Of a stretch of DNA of 64,000 nucleotides, positions 1-7,288 are shown one piece after another. Origin of the DNA: Lachnoanaerobaculum orale (GTDB lineage: Bacteria; Bacillota; Clostridia; Lachnospirales; Lachnospiraceae); assembly GCF_003862485.1 (NCBI RefSeq), contig NZ_RRCM01000001.1:2042970-2106969 (forward strand), written 5' to 3'. The position numbers and the translations under genes were made by a program. How positions within the stretch are numbered: position 1 is the stretch's first letter; each line of letters begins with the position of its first letter. The notes under the pieces were generated by a model. That model saw nothing but the letters and a program-made list of their open reading frames with translations, did not search any database and was not told the origin of the DNA.

Positions 1-952
1 GATAAGACCTTACACTGTTCAGAACATAATCAGTTCCTTCAGTGCTTTCTTTAAGATATGGAGTGTTACCAAGCGGATACCACCTTTTACTCTGCAATCT
101 GCCGAAACAATGTGTGAAAACACTTTGACCGTCAATACTGCCTGCTTTTAATATAGCTTTCCAAACATAGGCAAAAATATATATCATATTTTCTTTTTGT
201 TTTTTCACACTCAGAGAGCCTGCAACCCTGCTTCCCAATAAAAACACCAACGCGTCAAATATCTCATTATCTGAGTGATTTTCGGGCTTTTTAAATATTT
301 CTATCGCTTCATCCCATTTGAAAGCATCTCCCCCTATGTATTCTTTGATTTCATCTGCTCTAAAGCCATTTATAACGAAGTATTCAAAATACCATCTGTT
401 TAAGTTTCTCTTTATCTGCACACTGTTTTCTATGCCTTCAAGGTTTAAAACATTCTCTTCCAACTCTTTTAACTTATTTATAGTGTCATACTTTGATACG
501 GTGCCTATTTTGCAAAGCAACTCATAGATATAGAGGTATATAAATGATGTATATGTACTCCTATAATTACCCTTCCTTATATCTGTCCTCCATGTAAAGT
601 ATGACCTGAGCTGATTGGCATTAAGCTCATGATATGTGACAAAGTAACCGCAATAATCTCTCACCTTCTCATAGTAATTATCCTCATAGTCTTCCATAAA
701 CTTTCCCTGCTTATAGAAATTCTTACTCTTTTGATACCACGGATACTCATCATAGCTGTACATATTTATCATCTCATAGATTTTCTTCGGTGTTTCTTCT
801 CTTTTCTTAAAGAAATCGCTCCCCTTGGCAAAAGGTATCGCAGTATCACTATACTTTGTACCCTCACTTGCTGAATCAAGCACAATCAAATCACTTTTTA
901 CATTTCTTTTATATCTTTCGTTTATACAATCAAGAAACTTTTTAGCATCCAT
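1..952 (-). CDS. TerB N-terminal domain protein (3' part cut by window edge)
   Basis: The reading frame opens at an ATG (950-952) behind an AAGGAT-like ribosome site and runs off the left edge without a stop, so about 317 residues are visible. The stretch YDEYPWYQKSKNFYKQG, followed further on by NANQLRSYFTWR and YIYLYELL-like text, matches the TerB_N family (large helical proteins, often with a C-terminal TerB-C region, of unknown biochemical role and loosely tied to tellurite or stress loci). No membrane segment or catalytic motif is visible. It starts 14 bases after the stop of the exonuclease gene, so the two are probably co-transcribed. The missing C-terminus prevents a firmer subfamily call. 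Confidence 0.75.
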   Translation of the reverse strand, partial: MDAKKFLDCINERYKRNVKSDLIVLDSASEGTKYSDTAIPFAKGSDFFKKREETPKKIYEMINMYSYDEYPWYQKSKNFYKQGKFMEDYEDNYYEKVRDYCGYFVTYHELNANQLRSYFTWRTDIRKGNYRSTYTSFIYLYIYELLCKIGTVSKYDTINKLKELEENVLNLEGIENSVQIKRNLNRWYFEYFVINGFRADEIKEYIGGDAFKWDEAIEIFKKPENHSDNEIFDALVFLLGSRVAGSLSVKKQKENMIYIFAYVWKAILKAGSIDGQSVFTHCFGRLQSKRWYPLGNTPYLKESTEGTDYVLNSVRSY

Positions 953-966
953 CTTTTATCCTTAAA

Positions 967-1629
967 CTATGCCACTGCAAAACCTGACAAATCGAACATA
1001 CTTCCAAGTGATGTCCTGAAATCTGTAGGTTTCATTGCCTCCGCAATCTTTTTCAGTGTGCAATCAAACATCTCTCTGTCATTGAATATATTAAAAAGCT
1101 TGGCGGTATTCCTCGCATCATCAAGTGCACTGTGCTCTCTTCCAAGGAAGTCGACACCTGCCATATCAAGCGCCATCTTCAATGAAAGCTGCTTCTCAAA
1201 TCCAAGTTCTTTGTCAAACTCCGCCTGAAAGTCATGCCATTCTGTCAAATAAACTCTTTCTTCATCCAAACTTAATTCATATTTCTTTAAGCTTATCTCT
1301 TTTGAGATTTGCTTATAATCATTTTCACTCCAAGCATATATCTTGATGTCGTCATTCACACCCAAGCACCAATTTGAAAACATCTTCATTGCTTCATCAA
1401 ACTTAGGAGCATTTATCACCATATCATAGGTAATGCCTGTCAATCTGCTTATCAATGGTCTGATTCTGTTATTATACTCAGGCCTTACATAGGTTCTGAA
1501 TGATGAAATCTCCTGATAGTTTTCATCCAACATTATGGCACCTATTTCAATAGTCTCCATAGTACAATCAAAGTCCTTATATTTATTGCTTATACTGTTC
1601 ATTTCTAAATCTACAACTATATGCTTCAT
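967..1629 (-). CDS. 3'-5' exonuclease, DnaQ/RNase T-like (DEDDh)
   Basis: A 220-residue protein with the three exonuclease blocks in order: Exo I DLEMN near residues 7-11, Exo II around RLTGITYDMV near residue 64, and Exo III HSALDDARN near residue 165, giving the DEDDh set of acidic residues plus histidine that binds two metal ions. Such stand-alone proteins degrade DNA or RNA from the 3' end. This one resembles the KapD/sporulation-inhibitor branch rather than the polymerase epsilon subunit, but the substrate cannot be told from sequence. The start follows GGAGGCGGAA closely. It ends in TAG and is followed 14 bases later by the TerB_N gene. Confidence 0.85.
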   Translation of the reverse strand: MKHIVVDLEMNSISNKYKDFDCTMETIEIGAIMLDENYQEISSFRTYVRPEYNNRIRPLISRLTGITYDMVINAPKFDEAMKMFSNWCLGVNDDIKIYAWSENDYKQISKEISLKKYELSLDEERVYLTEWHDFQAEFDKELGFEKQLSLKMALDMAGVDFLGREHSALDDARNTAKLFNIFNDREMFDCTLKKIAEAMKPTDFRTSLGSMFDLSGFAVA

Positions 1630-1781
1630 TTCCGCCTCCGGGTTATTTTTATTATACTCGTATTCTACAATATATGCTGTACGATAAAAATGCCTTCAAA
1701 ACTTTATATTTATATTTTAATGGAGGTAGTTTTCTTTACTCTGTAACAGCTACTCGATAATCCGCCTTTCGGTATCAAAAA

Positions 1782-1808
1782 GAGCCGCTGCACTGTATGC
1801 AACAGCCC
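1782..1808 (-). terminator. Rho-independent terminator after the 170-aa membrane gene
   Basis: A 12-bp stem (1782-1793 with 1797-1808, several G-U pairs when read on the minus strand) with a 3-base loop is followed on the minus strand by a run of T (CTCTTTTTGAT). It lies 6 bases after the TAG of the preceding gene. Confidence 0.7.
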
Positions 1809-1813
1809 TAAAT

Positions 1814-2326
1814 CTACTCCTGTCCGGCTCTCTCATCTTCTACAATATCTTTTAAACTGTTATTAACCCCGTCTATCCATTCTTTCTTTTTGTCCGGATT
1901 CTCTTCCCCATATGAGAATGAATAGTATTCGGAACCTATAATAAACTCCAAATTTCTGTTATTAGTTACATTCATATCATAACTTTTTGAAGGCAATACC
2001 GTATTGTAATAGAACGTAGGCTTTGTATCCTCCACCTTTTTCTCCCCCTCTACCATCCAAAGGAGGGCTAAAGCACCAATAATATATGCTATAAAACTTA
2101 TCCAAAACGCTGTGGCCTCAGTCGGCATATATCTTTCTTTTTTGCTTTTATCAAGCTTTTCCTTTAAAAATGTCATTCCATTGTTACTAAATAACATACC
2201 GCCAATAATAAATAAAGCCCAACAGACCTTCTCTTTATTAAAATATGCAAATACACCGACCGCCAACAATATTATGGACACTATAAATAATTTCTTTTTG
2301 CTCTTTTTCTTCTTCTTGAACTCCAT
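1814..2326 (-). CDS. Small membrane protein, tandem paralogue 1
   Basis: A 170-residue protein with a highly basic N-terminus (KKKKKSKKK), then three hydrophobic stretches at roughly residues 14-29, 34-48 and 70-90, and a polar acidic C-terminal half. Nothing catalytic is visible and I do not recognise the family. Start context TTAGGGGGAGCATTATGGAG is shared base for base with the neighbouring paralogue, so the pair arose by duplication of gene plus leader. Function unknown; the topology fits a small membrane protein with a C-terminal domain outside the bilayer. Confidence 0.65.
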   Translation of the reverse strand: MEFKKKKKSKKKLFIVSIILLAVGVFAYFNKEKVCWALFIIGGMLFSNNGMTFLKEKLDKSKKERYMPTEATAFWISFIAYIIGALALLWMVEGEKKVEDTKPTFYYNTVLPSKSYDMNVTNNRNLEFIIGSEYYSFSYGEENPDKKKEWIDGVNNSLKDIVEDERAGQE

Positions 2327-2390
2327 AATGCTCCCCCTAAGTAAAAACTGTAAAACTTAAAGCGATTTTATAATTATTTCTTTTTTATAT

Positions 2391-2894
2391 CTATTGATTT
2401 TTTCTGTCTCCGACAATATCATCTAAGCATTTGTTAACACTGTCTATCCATTCTTTATTTTTACCCGGATGTTGCGTTAAATATAATTCTGAATAACATT
2501 TTTCCCCTAAAGCTTCTTCCAGATCTTCTCCTTCAATTATACTTATGCCATATGTCGGTACTGTCATATCATAATGTTGCTTGATATCTTCAATCTCTCT
2601 CTTCCCTTTTTCCTCATACATCCGATGAAAGGCGACAACACCGATAATATACATTACAAGACATATAACAACTGCCACAGCTTCGGTCAACATATATCCT
2701 TCTTTATCGATTTTATCCAACTTTTTCTTTACAAATTTAATACCCCATTCACTATATGCTATACAACCGATAATGAGTAATGCCCAGCAAAACTTTTCTC
2801 TGTCAAAGTATGCGAACAGACCGACCGCAGGCAATATTATTATGGACACTGTGAATAATTTCTTTTTGCTCTTTTTTTTCTCCTCAAACTCCAT
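2391..2894 (-). CDS. Small membrane protein, tandem paralogue 2
   Basis: A 167-residue paralogue of the next gene: same KKKSKKKLF N-terminus, same three hydrophobic segments, and the same C-terminal pattern ending in an EWID-like motif before the last 15 residues. An upstream in-frame ATG exists at 2933, but the ATG at 2894 has the perfect AGGGGGAG ribosome site found in front of the paralogue, so I start there. The residues between the third membrane segment and the C-terminal motif differ most. No function can be assigned. Confidence 0.65.
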   Translation of the reverse strand: MEFEEKKKSKKKLFTVSIIILPAVGLFAYFDREKFCWALLIIGCIAYSEWGIKFVKKKLDKIDKEGYMLTEAVAVVICLVMYIIGVVAFHRMYEEKGKREIEDIKQHYDMTVPTYGISIIEGEDLEEALGEKCYSELYLTQHPGKNKEWIDSVNKCLDDIVGDRKNQ

Positions 2895-3064
2895 AATGCT
2901 CCCCCTAAGTAAAATAGAACAACTAAAAAACAAAAAGGTATATAAGTATTTTAACTCATATACCTTATGTTGGCTAGAGGGGGGGATATATTATTTCAAT
3001 CCTTAAATCACTTACCTGATTATGTTTTTACTTTCATACTTTTATAAATTTTTACAACAAAAAA

Positions 3065-3082
3065 GCCCCGGTTTCCCGAGAC
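3065..3082 (-). terminator. Rho-independent terminator of the flavin/Tp47 operon
   Basis: A GC-rich stem (GCCCCGG 3065-3071 with CCGAGAC 3076-3082, two G-U pairs) with loop TTTC is followed on the minus strand by TTTTTT. It lies 8 bases after the TAA of the FMN-binding protein gene. Confidence 0.8.
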
Positions 3083-3089
3083 TTTGATT

Positions 3090-4157
3090 TTATTCTTTTG
3101 CACTCTCAAGTGCTTTTGCTACTGCATTTATTATGCCTTTGGAGCTGTGTGTTGCTCCGCTTACGGCATCCACTTCTGTGGATTGTTTTTCTATAATCTG
3201 TGGGATGACATCCTTGGCATCTATCAGATACTCCTCATCATCTCCTGTATCCACTATATTTATTTCAGATATCTTACAGCATGAGACTGTAACCGAAACT
3301 GTCATCTGACCGCTGTATCCTGTGGCACTGCCCTCATAAGTTCCGTCCTTATAGGCTGCATCAGAACTTGCTTTTGTACTTACATTCTCTTCTGTAGTCA
3401 CATTCTCTTTTTGAGTTTTTGAACCTTTGAATCCCATTACGGCAATCGGTATATAAAGCGCACAAATCAAAACCATGAAGAGGATACACAGCACTCTTTG
3501 TTTCTCATATTTCTTTGCTCTGCATACAAGATAGGCAATATATATAATCACATATACTGTAAGGTCAATTAAAGTGCTTAGATGTCCCTTTGCTATGGAT
3601 ATACTGAATATCATTGATATATGTATAAACAAAAGTCCGTAAAATAAGTACGAAAGTCTTTGTAATGACTTCCACTTCTTAGGGTTCATCTTCTTCCTGA
3701 TAACCATAAATGATGTTACGGTAAGAGGAATCAAAAGTACAATCATAAAAAGTGACAATACTGCCGCAAATATTCTCGGTGCATCTAAATCCGAAATCTT
3801 TGTAAACAAAGCTACAAAGTAGTTCTTACCATATGATATATTATGGATAAGTGTAAGAAGCGCCGCTATAATTGCCATCTCACCTCTGGTACGTAGTAAC
3901 AGTCCTCTAAGCTTTGCCGCAGGACATACCGAAGCCACCATAACCAGGATAAAGAGGGCACCCGCCAAGGTGCCTCTCGCCAATATATTTTTTACAAGAT
4001 AATCAATTACAAACGGTAATCCCTTCTTCGGTGCCAATACAGACAGGACACTTATTATAATCGTCGCTATATAAAATAATGGTGCATGTTTTTTTATAGG
4101 TTTTTCTAAGAGGTAGAAAAAGACCAATACTGTTATCAGACATGCGATAAGCCTCAT
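3090..4157 (-). CDS. Membrane protein with ferric-reductase-like helices and covalent FMN-binding domain
   Basis: A 355-residue protein. The first ~245 residues hold about eight hydrophobic helices resembling the ferric-reductase-like/YedZ membrane fold; the last ~90 residues form an FMN-binding domain (RnfG/NqrC C-terminal type). The site DAVSGATHSSKG near residue 330 matches the flavinylation motif in which a Thr of SGAT carries FMN through a phosphodiester bond. This suggests transfer of electrons across the membrane to an extracytoplasmic acceptor, consistent with flavin-based extracellular electron transfer or metal reduction. Its ATG overlaps the TAA of the Tp47-like lipoprotein gene (TAATG), so the two are translationally coupled and likely work together. 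The dedicated flavin transferase (ApbE) is not in the window. Confidence 0.8.
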   Translation of the reverse strand: MRLIACLITVLVFFYLLEKPIKKHAPLFYIATIIISVLSVLAPKKGLPFVIDYLVKNILARGTLAGALFILVMVASVCPAAKLRGLLLRTRGEMAIIAALLTLIHNISYGKNYFVALFTKISDLDAPRIFAAVLSLFMIVLLIPLTVTSFMVIRKKMNPKKWKSLQRLSYLFYGLLFIHISMIFSISIAKGHLSTLIDLTVYVIIYIAYLVCRAKKYEKQRVLCILFMVLICALYIPIAVMGFKGSKTQKENVTTEENVSTKASSDAAYKDGTYEGSATGYSGQMTVSVTVSCCKISEINIVDTGDDEEYLIDAKDVIPQIIEKQSTEVDAVSGATHSSKGIINAVAKALESAKE

Positions 4158-5659
4158 TACTTTGTTACCTCAAATGTCAAGTCAGGATATCCGTCGGCAC
4201 TGAGCTCAATCTTATATGTTCCCGCATCCTTGAATACAGGCTCATCCTTACCGTCATTGCTGTATTTTGCATCCAAATTTATGCTTCCGTCTTCATTGAA
4301 TGCCACTTTTCCGAACTTTCTTCCCTTGCCGCCCTTATACTCTGTATCATTTACCTTTGCAGATGTGGTAGCATTCAAGTATTCTTTTAATGTAAGTCCT
4401 GCTTCATTTTCATCAAGCTTAAGTGCGTTGTTCTCAAAGTGGAACTTATCTGCTGTAAGACCTGAGTTGATTGTAGCTGTAAAGCTCAAATCCGCATACT
4501 TGTCATTTGTAAAGATGAACTGATACTTACCCGGTACAACTTCCTTAGGCAGATTAAGTGTTCCGTTCTCATCCTTTACATTTGCTATATCAACATCTTT
4601 ATTTCTTGATACAATTCTTCCTAAAGCATACTTACTGTCGTCCGATGTTACTGTATAGTGAATCTGTGTACCGTCTTTGCTGTAGTTTGCACTCTCATCG
4701 CCCTGTATACTGTAGTTTTCAGGTGCCAAAAGCTTACAGAAAAGATCTGTATCTATCTCTATATCGTCTGCGTCCTTTAACAGATATGTAATCTTTGAGA
4801 TTGTCTGTCCCGGAATATCCTGATAACGAAGGTATGACTGAACATTTCCATGGTTCTCTGTAAACGGTACAGCTGCAAACGCAAGCTCTGACGGTGTAAG
4901 CCAAATATTCTGAAGGTGCTCAAGGCCGTACTTCTTACCTTCTTTGGTCTCCATTACAACACCCTGTACATTGCCTACTTCAAGTTCCAAGTCCTTTATA
5001 TCTATCTCATAGTTTCCGTACTTTGATGTGGTGGTGATTTCAGCCTTTACATCATTCTTTACAGTGTTTCCGACTGTCTTTGAGAATGTTCCGTCTGAAT
5101 TAAGTACTTTGTACTCTGCAGGTGTAGTATCTGTTGTCTCTGTCATCTCACCTACAAATGTAAGTAAAGGATTTGTAGACTCTTTCTTTTCCTCTATTGC
5201 CTTCTTAGCCGCCTCATAAAGAGATTTTGAAATAGCTACATTAACCTCTGTTACTCCGGTAATTTTTGAACCTTCGCCTTCAACTTCTGAGACTGCACTT
5301 GTATACTTTGCCACTTTCTTATTTGTAGCTGAACTTACAGCATCGTAATTGCCTTCATTTCTTATACTTGCAGCCGCATCCGGTGCATCAAGCTTCGGTG
5401 TAAGCTTTGCAGGATCTGCCTCAGGTGCTATATCGTTAATCTCACCGTAGTAATAGTCTGCATATGGAATATTTATCTTTGCATATACATAATCCTTGTT
5501 GCTGATGTCTGTCTTGCTCTCAGCGCTTGCCTCAGACTTACTCTCAGTCTGTGCCGAAGTACTTTCTGCTGATGAGGATGTATCTGCCGCTTTTCCACAT
5601 CCTGTTATCATAAGTGCCAATGCTGCCGGTGCCAATATAGTTAGATATCTCTTTCTCAT
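4157..5659 (-). CDS. Tp47-like surface lipoprotein
   Basis: A 500-residue exported lipoprotein: basic start, hydrophobic segment, lipobox ITGC with the lipid-carrying Cys at position 21, then a Ser/Thr/Glu-rich linker. The mature part resembles Treponema Tp47: an early tract IPYADYYYGEI and a GNYDAVSSATNKK block correspond to the Tp47 N-terminal region, and the two C-terminal all-beta domains end with repeated DAGTYKIELSADGYPDLTF-like units. Tp47 was described as a penicillin-binding/carboxypeptidase-like protein, but its homologues in clostridia travel with flavinylated membrane proteins and iron-regulated genes, so a role in extracytoplasmic redox or metal handling is my inference. The promoter upstream carries an iron-box-like operator. 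Confidence 0.75.
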   Translation of the reverse strand: MRKRYLTILAPAALALMITGCGKAADTSSSAESTSAQTESKSEASAESKTDISNKDYVYAKINIPYADYYYGEINDIAPEADPAKLTPKLDAPDAAASIRNEGNYDAVSSATNKKVAKYTSAVSEVEGEGSKITGVTEVNVAISKSLYEAAKKAIEEKKESTNPLLTFVGEMTETTDTTPAEYKVLNSDGTFSKTVGNTVKNDVKAEITTTSKYGNYEIDIKDLELEVGNVQGVVMETKEGKKYGLEHLQNIWLTPSELAFAAVPFTENHGNVQSYLRYQDIPGQTISKITYLLKDADDIEIDTDLFCKLLAPENYSIQGDESANYSKDGTQIHYTVTSDDSKYALGRIVSRNKDVDIANVKDENGTLNLPKEVVPGKYQFIFTNDKYADLSFTATINSGLTADKFHFENNALKLDENEAGLTLKEYLNATTSAKVNDTEYKGGKGRKFGKVAFNEDGSINLDAKYSNDGKDEPVFKDAGTYKIELSADGYPDLTFEVTK

Positions 5660-5683
5660 AAATCCTCCATAAAATAAATATAT

Positions 5684-5699
5684 GTTAGCAATTCCTAAC
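5684..5699 (-). promoter_or_regulatory. DtxR/IdeR-like operator palindrome
   Basis: GTTAG-CAATTC-CTAAC: perfect 5-bp arms around a nearly symmetric core (14 of 16 bases symmetric). On the minus strand it reads GTTAGGAATTGCTAAC, close to the TTAGG...CCTAA boxes bound by DtxR/IdeR-type metalloregulators. It begins 12 bases past the -10 box and so covers the transcription start, a place where a bound repressor would block the operon. Confidence 0.55.
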
Positions 5700-5711
5700 C
5701 TTGCCGATACA

Positions 5712-5739
5712 GTATTACATATAATAACTGTATTGTCAA
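5712..5739 (-). promoter_or_regulatory. Sigma-A-type promoter of the flavin/Tp47 operon
   Basis: On the minus strand a perfect TTGACA (5734-5739) is separated by 16 bases from TAATAC (5712-5717). A further inverted repeat, ATACAGT (5707-5713) and ACTGTAT (5727-5733) with a 13-base spacer, overlaps the core promoter and may be a second protein-binding site. Confidence 0.65.
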
Positions 5740-5750
5740 TTATTTTTTAT

Positions 5751-5816
5751 AAGTATAACCTAACCGATAGCTATCATCACAGCAGCTCACCTTTGTACTT
5801 GCCGTCTTTTATTTTA
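5751..5816. repeat. Direct repeat copy 1 (remnant of NUDIX gene 3' end)
   Basis: 66 bases that match 6778-6843 at 62 positions. Copy 2 is the true 3' end of the NUDIX gene and its downstream sequence; copy 1 has no NUDIX gene attached and overlaps the last codons of the Fic gene. The Fic/antitoxin pair is thus bracketed by direct repeats. Confidence 0.85.
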
Positions 5817-6378
5817 TACATTTTCGGATGATATTTTCCATGCTGTTGTATCTGCACAAAAAAGATTCTTTACTCGCTGATATCATCTCTTCTTCTGTTA
5901 TCCTGCTGTAGTGTACTTTGTATCCGTTTTTGAGAGCAAGCATACGAATAAACTCTCTCTGACTCCTACCGTTTCCCTCTCTAAAAGGATGTAAAGCGTT
6001 AATTTCACTAAAATAATATGCTAATTTCCTTATAAAATCTTCACGGCATAAACCCTCTAAATATTTGTCCTTCCTCAAATTTGAAAAAATATTATTTGCT
6101 TGACTCTCAATAAATTTAACATTACAAAACATATTTTCCTTCGCAATATCAACAGTTCTTATCTTACCGCTCCAATCATAAATATCCTGAAAAATATAAC
6201 CATGTATACTTTGTAAATGTCTTAAATCAAATTTACCATATATAGGTTTTTCAAACAGTTCCAACAATCTGAGCATTGTAAGCTTTCTCTCAATAACACT
6301 TAATTTGTCTTTATCTTTTATGCCGAGCTTGTTGACTAAAACATTTGAATTCGGATAGCAGTATACTGTATCAGACAT
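5809..6378 (-). CDS. Fic/DOC-family AMP transferase toxin
   Basis: A 189-residue Fic protein with the full catalytic motif HPFREGNGR (residues 130-138 from this start), followed by SQR, and the target-binding flap near DWSGKIRTV. The intact His and Asn/Arg indicate an active nucleotidyltransferase, probably AMPylating a cellular protein such as a topoisomerase, as VbhT/FicT do. No N-terminal inhibitory helix is present, so inhibition must come from the partner. I start at the ATG one base after the antitoxin TAG because GAGG lies six bases before it; an in-frame ATG 12 bases earlier has no ribosome site. The last codons lie in the 66-base direct repeat. Confidence 0.9.
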   Translation of the reverse strand: MSDTVYCYPNSNVLVNKLGIKDKDKLSVIERKLTMLRLLELFEKPIYGKFDLRHLQSIHGYIFQDIYDWSGKIRTVDIAKENMFCNVKFIESQANNIFSNLRKDKYLEGLCREDFIRKLAYYFSEINALHPFREGNGRSQREFIRMLALKNGYKVHYSRITEEEMISASKESFLCRYNSMENIIRKCIK

Positions 6379-6379
6379 A

Positions 6380-6703
6380 CTATACCTCATTTAATATTTT
6401 TTCTCGTGCTTTTGTAAAACTCAAATTTCCTTTTTTTATATCTCTTAACATCTCTATATCTTTTTCGTTAAGTTCCATGCCTTCAATACGAAGCGTTGCC
6501 GCTACCTCATCTATTTTTTCACTATCTGTATATAGACTGTTTGATAATTTTACCCGAAAAGGAATACCTTCTTGGATTACCAGTTGATTTAATGCCATAT
6601 TTATATATGTTGACATATTTAAACCAAGCTTCTCTAATATATGATTTGCATTCTCCTTCAAAGCTTCAGGAGTTCTCGCTTGTACTATTCCCATATTTTC
6701 CAT
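6380..6703 (-). CDS. Hybrid antitoxin: RelB/DinJ-like N-terminus plus VbhA-type Fic-inhibitory motif
   Basis: A 107-residue protein directly upstream of fic. The N-terminal ~52 residues (ending NQLVIQEGIPFRVKL) look like the ribbon-helix-helix DNA-binding part of RelB/DinJ antitoxins. The C-terminal part contains ATLRIEGMELNEKD (TLRIEG at 70-75), which fits the [S/T]xxxE[G/N] motif by which VbhA-like antitoxins put a Glu into the Fic active site and block ATP binding. It therefore seems to combine DNA-binding autoregulation with direct Fic inhibition. A 34-bp perfect palindrome lies just upstream as its probable operator. Classical RelB antitoxins pair with RelE nucleases, and none is present here. 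Confidence 0.75.
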   Translation of the reverse strand: MENMGIVQARTPEALKENANHILEKLGLNMSTYINMALNQLVIQEGIPFRVKLSNSLYTDSEKIDEVAATLRIEGMELNEKDIEMLRDIKKGNLSFTKAREKILNEV

Positions 6704-6724
6704 AATTCACCTCTTTGTATGTAT

Positions 6725-6758
6725 ATTATAATATAATGTATATACATTATATTATAAT
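6725..6758. promoter_or_regulatory. 34-bp perfect palindrome, likely antitoxin operator
   Basis: ATTATAATATAAT-GTATATAC-ATTATATTATAAT: every base is symmetric over 34 positions. It begins 22 bases upstream of the antitoxin start (6703) and contains TATAAT-like hexamers, so it probably overlaps the promoter of the antitoxin-fic operon. An RHH antitoxin dimer array would bind such a site. Confidence 0.65.
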
Positions 6759-6768
6759 GATAATAAAA

Positions 6769-6797
6769 ATATCGGTCAAGTATAACCTAACCGATAT
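6769..6797 (-). terminator. Terminator after the NUDIX gene
   Basis: Stem ATATCGGT (6769-6776) with ACCGATAT (6790-6797), 13-base loop, followed on the minus strand by TTTTATTA. The right half lies in direct repeat copy 2; copy 1 lacks the partner arm, so there the hairpin is broken. Confidence 0.6.
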
Positions 6798-6843
6798 GTA
6801 TCATCACAGCAGCTTGCCTTTGTACTTGCCGTCTTTTATTTTA
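6778..6843. repeat. Direct repeat copy 2 (native NUDIX 3' end)
   Basis: 66 bases, 62 identical to 5751-5816. It contains the last 13 codons of the NUDIX gene, the stop and the start of its terminator. Confidence 0.85.
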
Positions 6844-7250
6844 AAGAAGAATTCACTGTATAAATCCGTATCAAATATCTCCAACAATTCTTTCATATTC
6901 CAAATGAGATTGACTCTGTCAATGTCGGCTCTGTCTATCCAAAAGACACGGCCTTCATCGGAGGATTTCAACTCTCCTGTGAACTTATCTGTTTTATACA
7001 GCAGTACAATATACCTCGTGCCGTCTTCCTGTATCCAATCCTTAAAGCCGCAAATCTTTGGATTTTCTATAGTAAGTCCTGTCTCCTCCTTCATCTCTCT
7101 GACTACCGATTCAAGTAGAGACTCTCCTTCTTCCACGTGACCTCCCGGAAACACAAGTCCCTTTGTACCCACCTTTTCCTGTACAAGTACCTTATTACCG
7201 TCACATATAAGGCACATATTTGTCAGTTCTATTTCTGATTTTCTGCTCAT
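6804..7250 (-). CDS. NUDIX hydrolase, MutT/8-oxo-dGTPase-like
   Basis: A 148-residue protein with a complete Nudix box, GHVEEGESLLESVVREMKEE-TGL (residues ~37-59), holding the metal-binding REXXEE core. The family hydrolyses nucleoside diphosphates linked to another moiety; small stand-alone members preceded by an N-terminal MCLICDGNKVLVQ-type strand are usually annotated as 8-oxo-dGTP diphosphatases, but the substrate cannot be told from sequence. Its 3' end is duplicated 1 kb downstream (5751-5816), which marks the insertion or duplication event that brought in the fic cassette. The ribosome site is weak (GGAAATTATTAAAATG). Confidence 0.85.
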   Translation of the reverse strand: MSRKSEIELTNMCLICDGNKVLVQEKVGTKGLVFPGGHVEEGESLLESVVREMKEETGLTIENPKICGFKDWIQEDGTRYIVLLYKTDKFTGELKSSDEGRVFWIDRADIDRVNLIWNMKELLEIFDTDLYSEFFFKIKDGKYKGKLL

Positions 7251-7288
7251 TTTAATAATTTCCTTTCACAGCTCTATATCAGTATAAA

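Noticed and set aside
4230..5219. Plus-strand frames inside the Tp47-like gene
   Set aside because: They are shadows of the minus-strand coding sequence, without ribosome sites or family resemblance. The same holds for most plus-strand frames elsewhere in the window.
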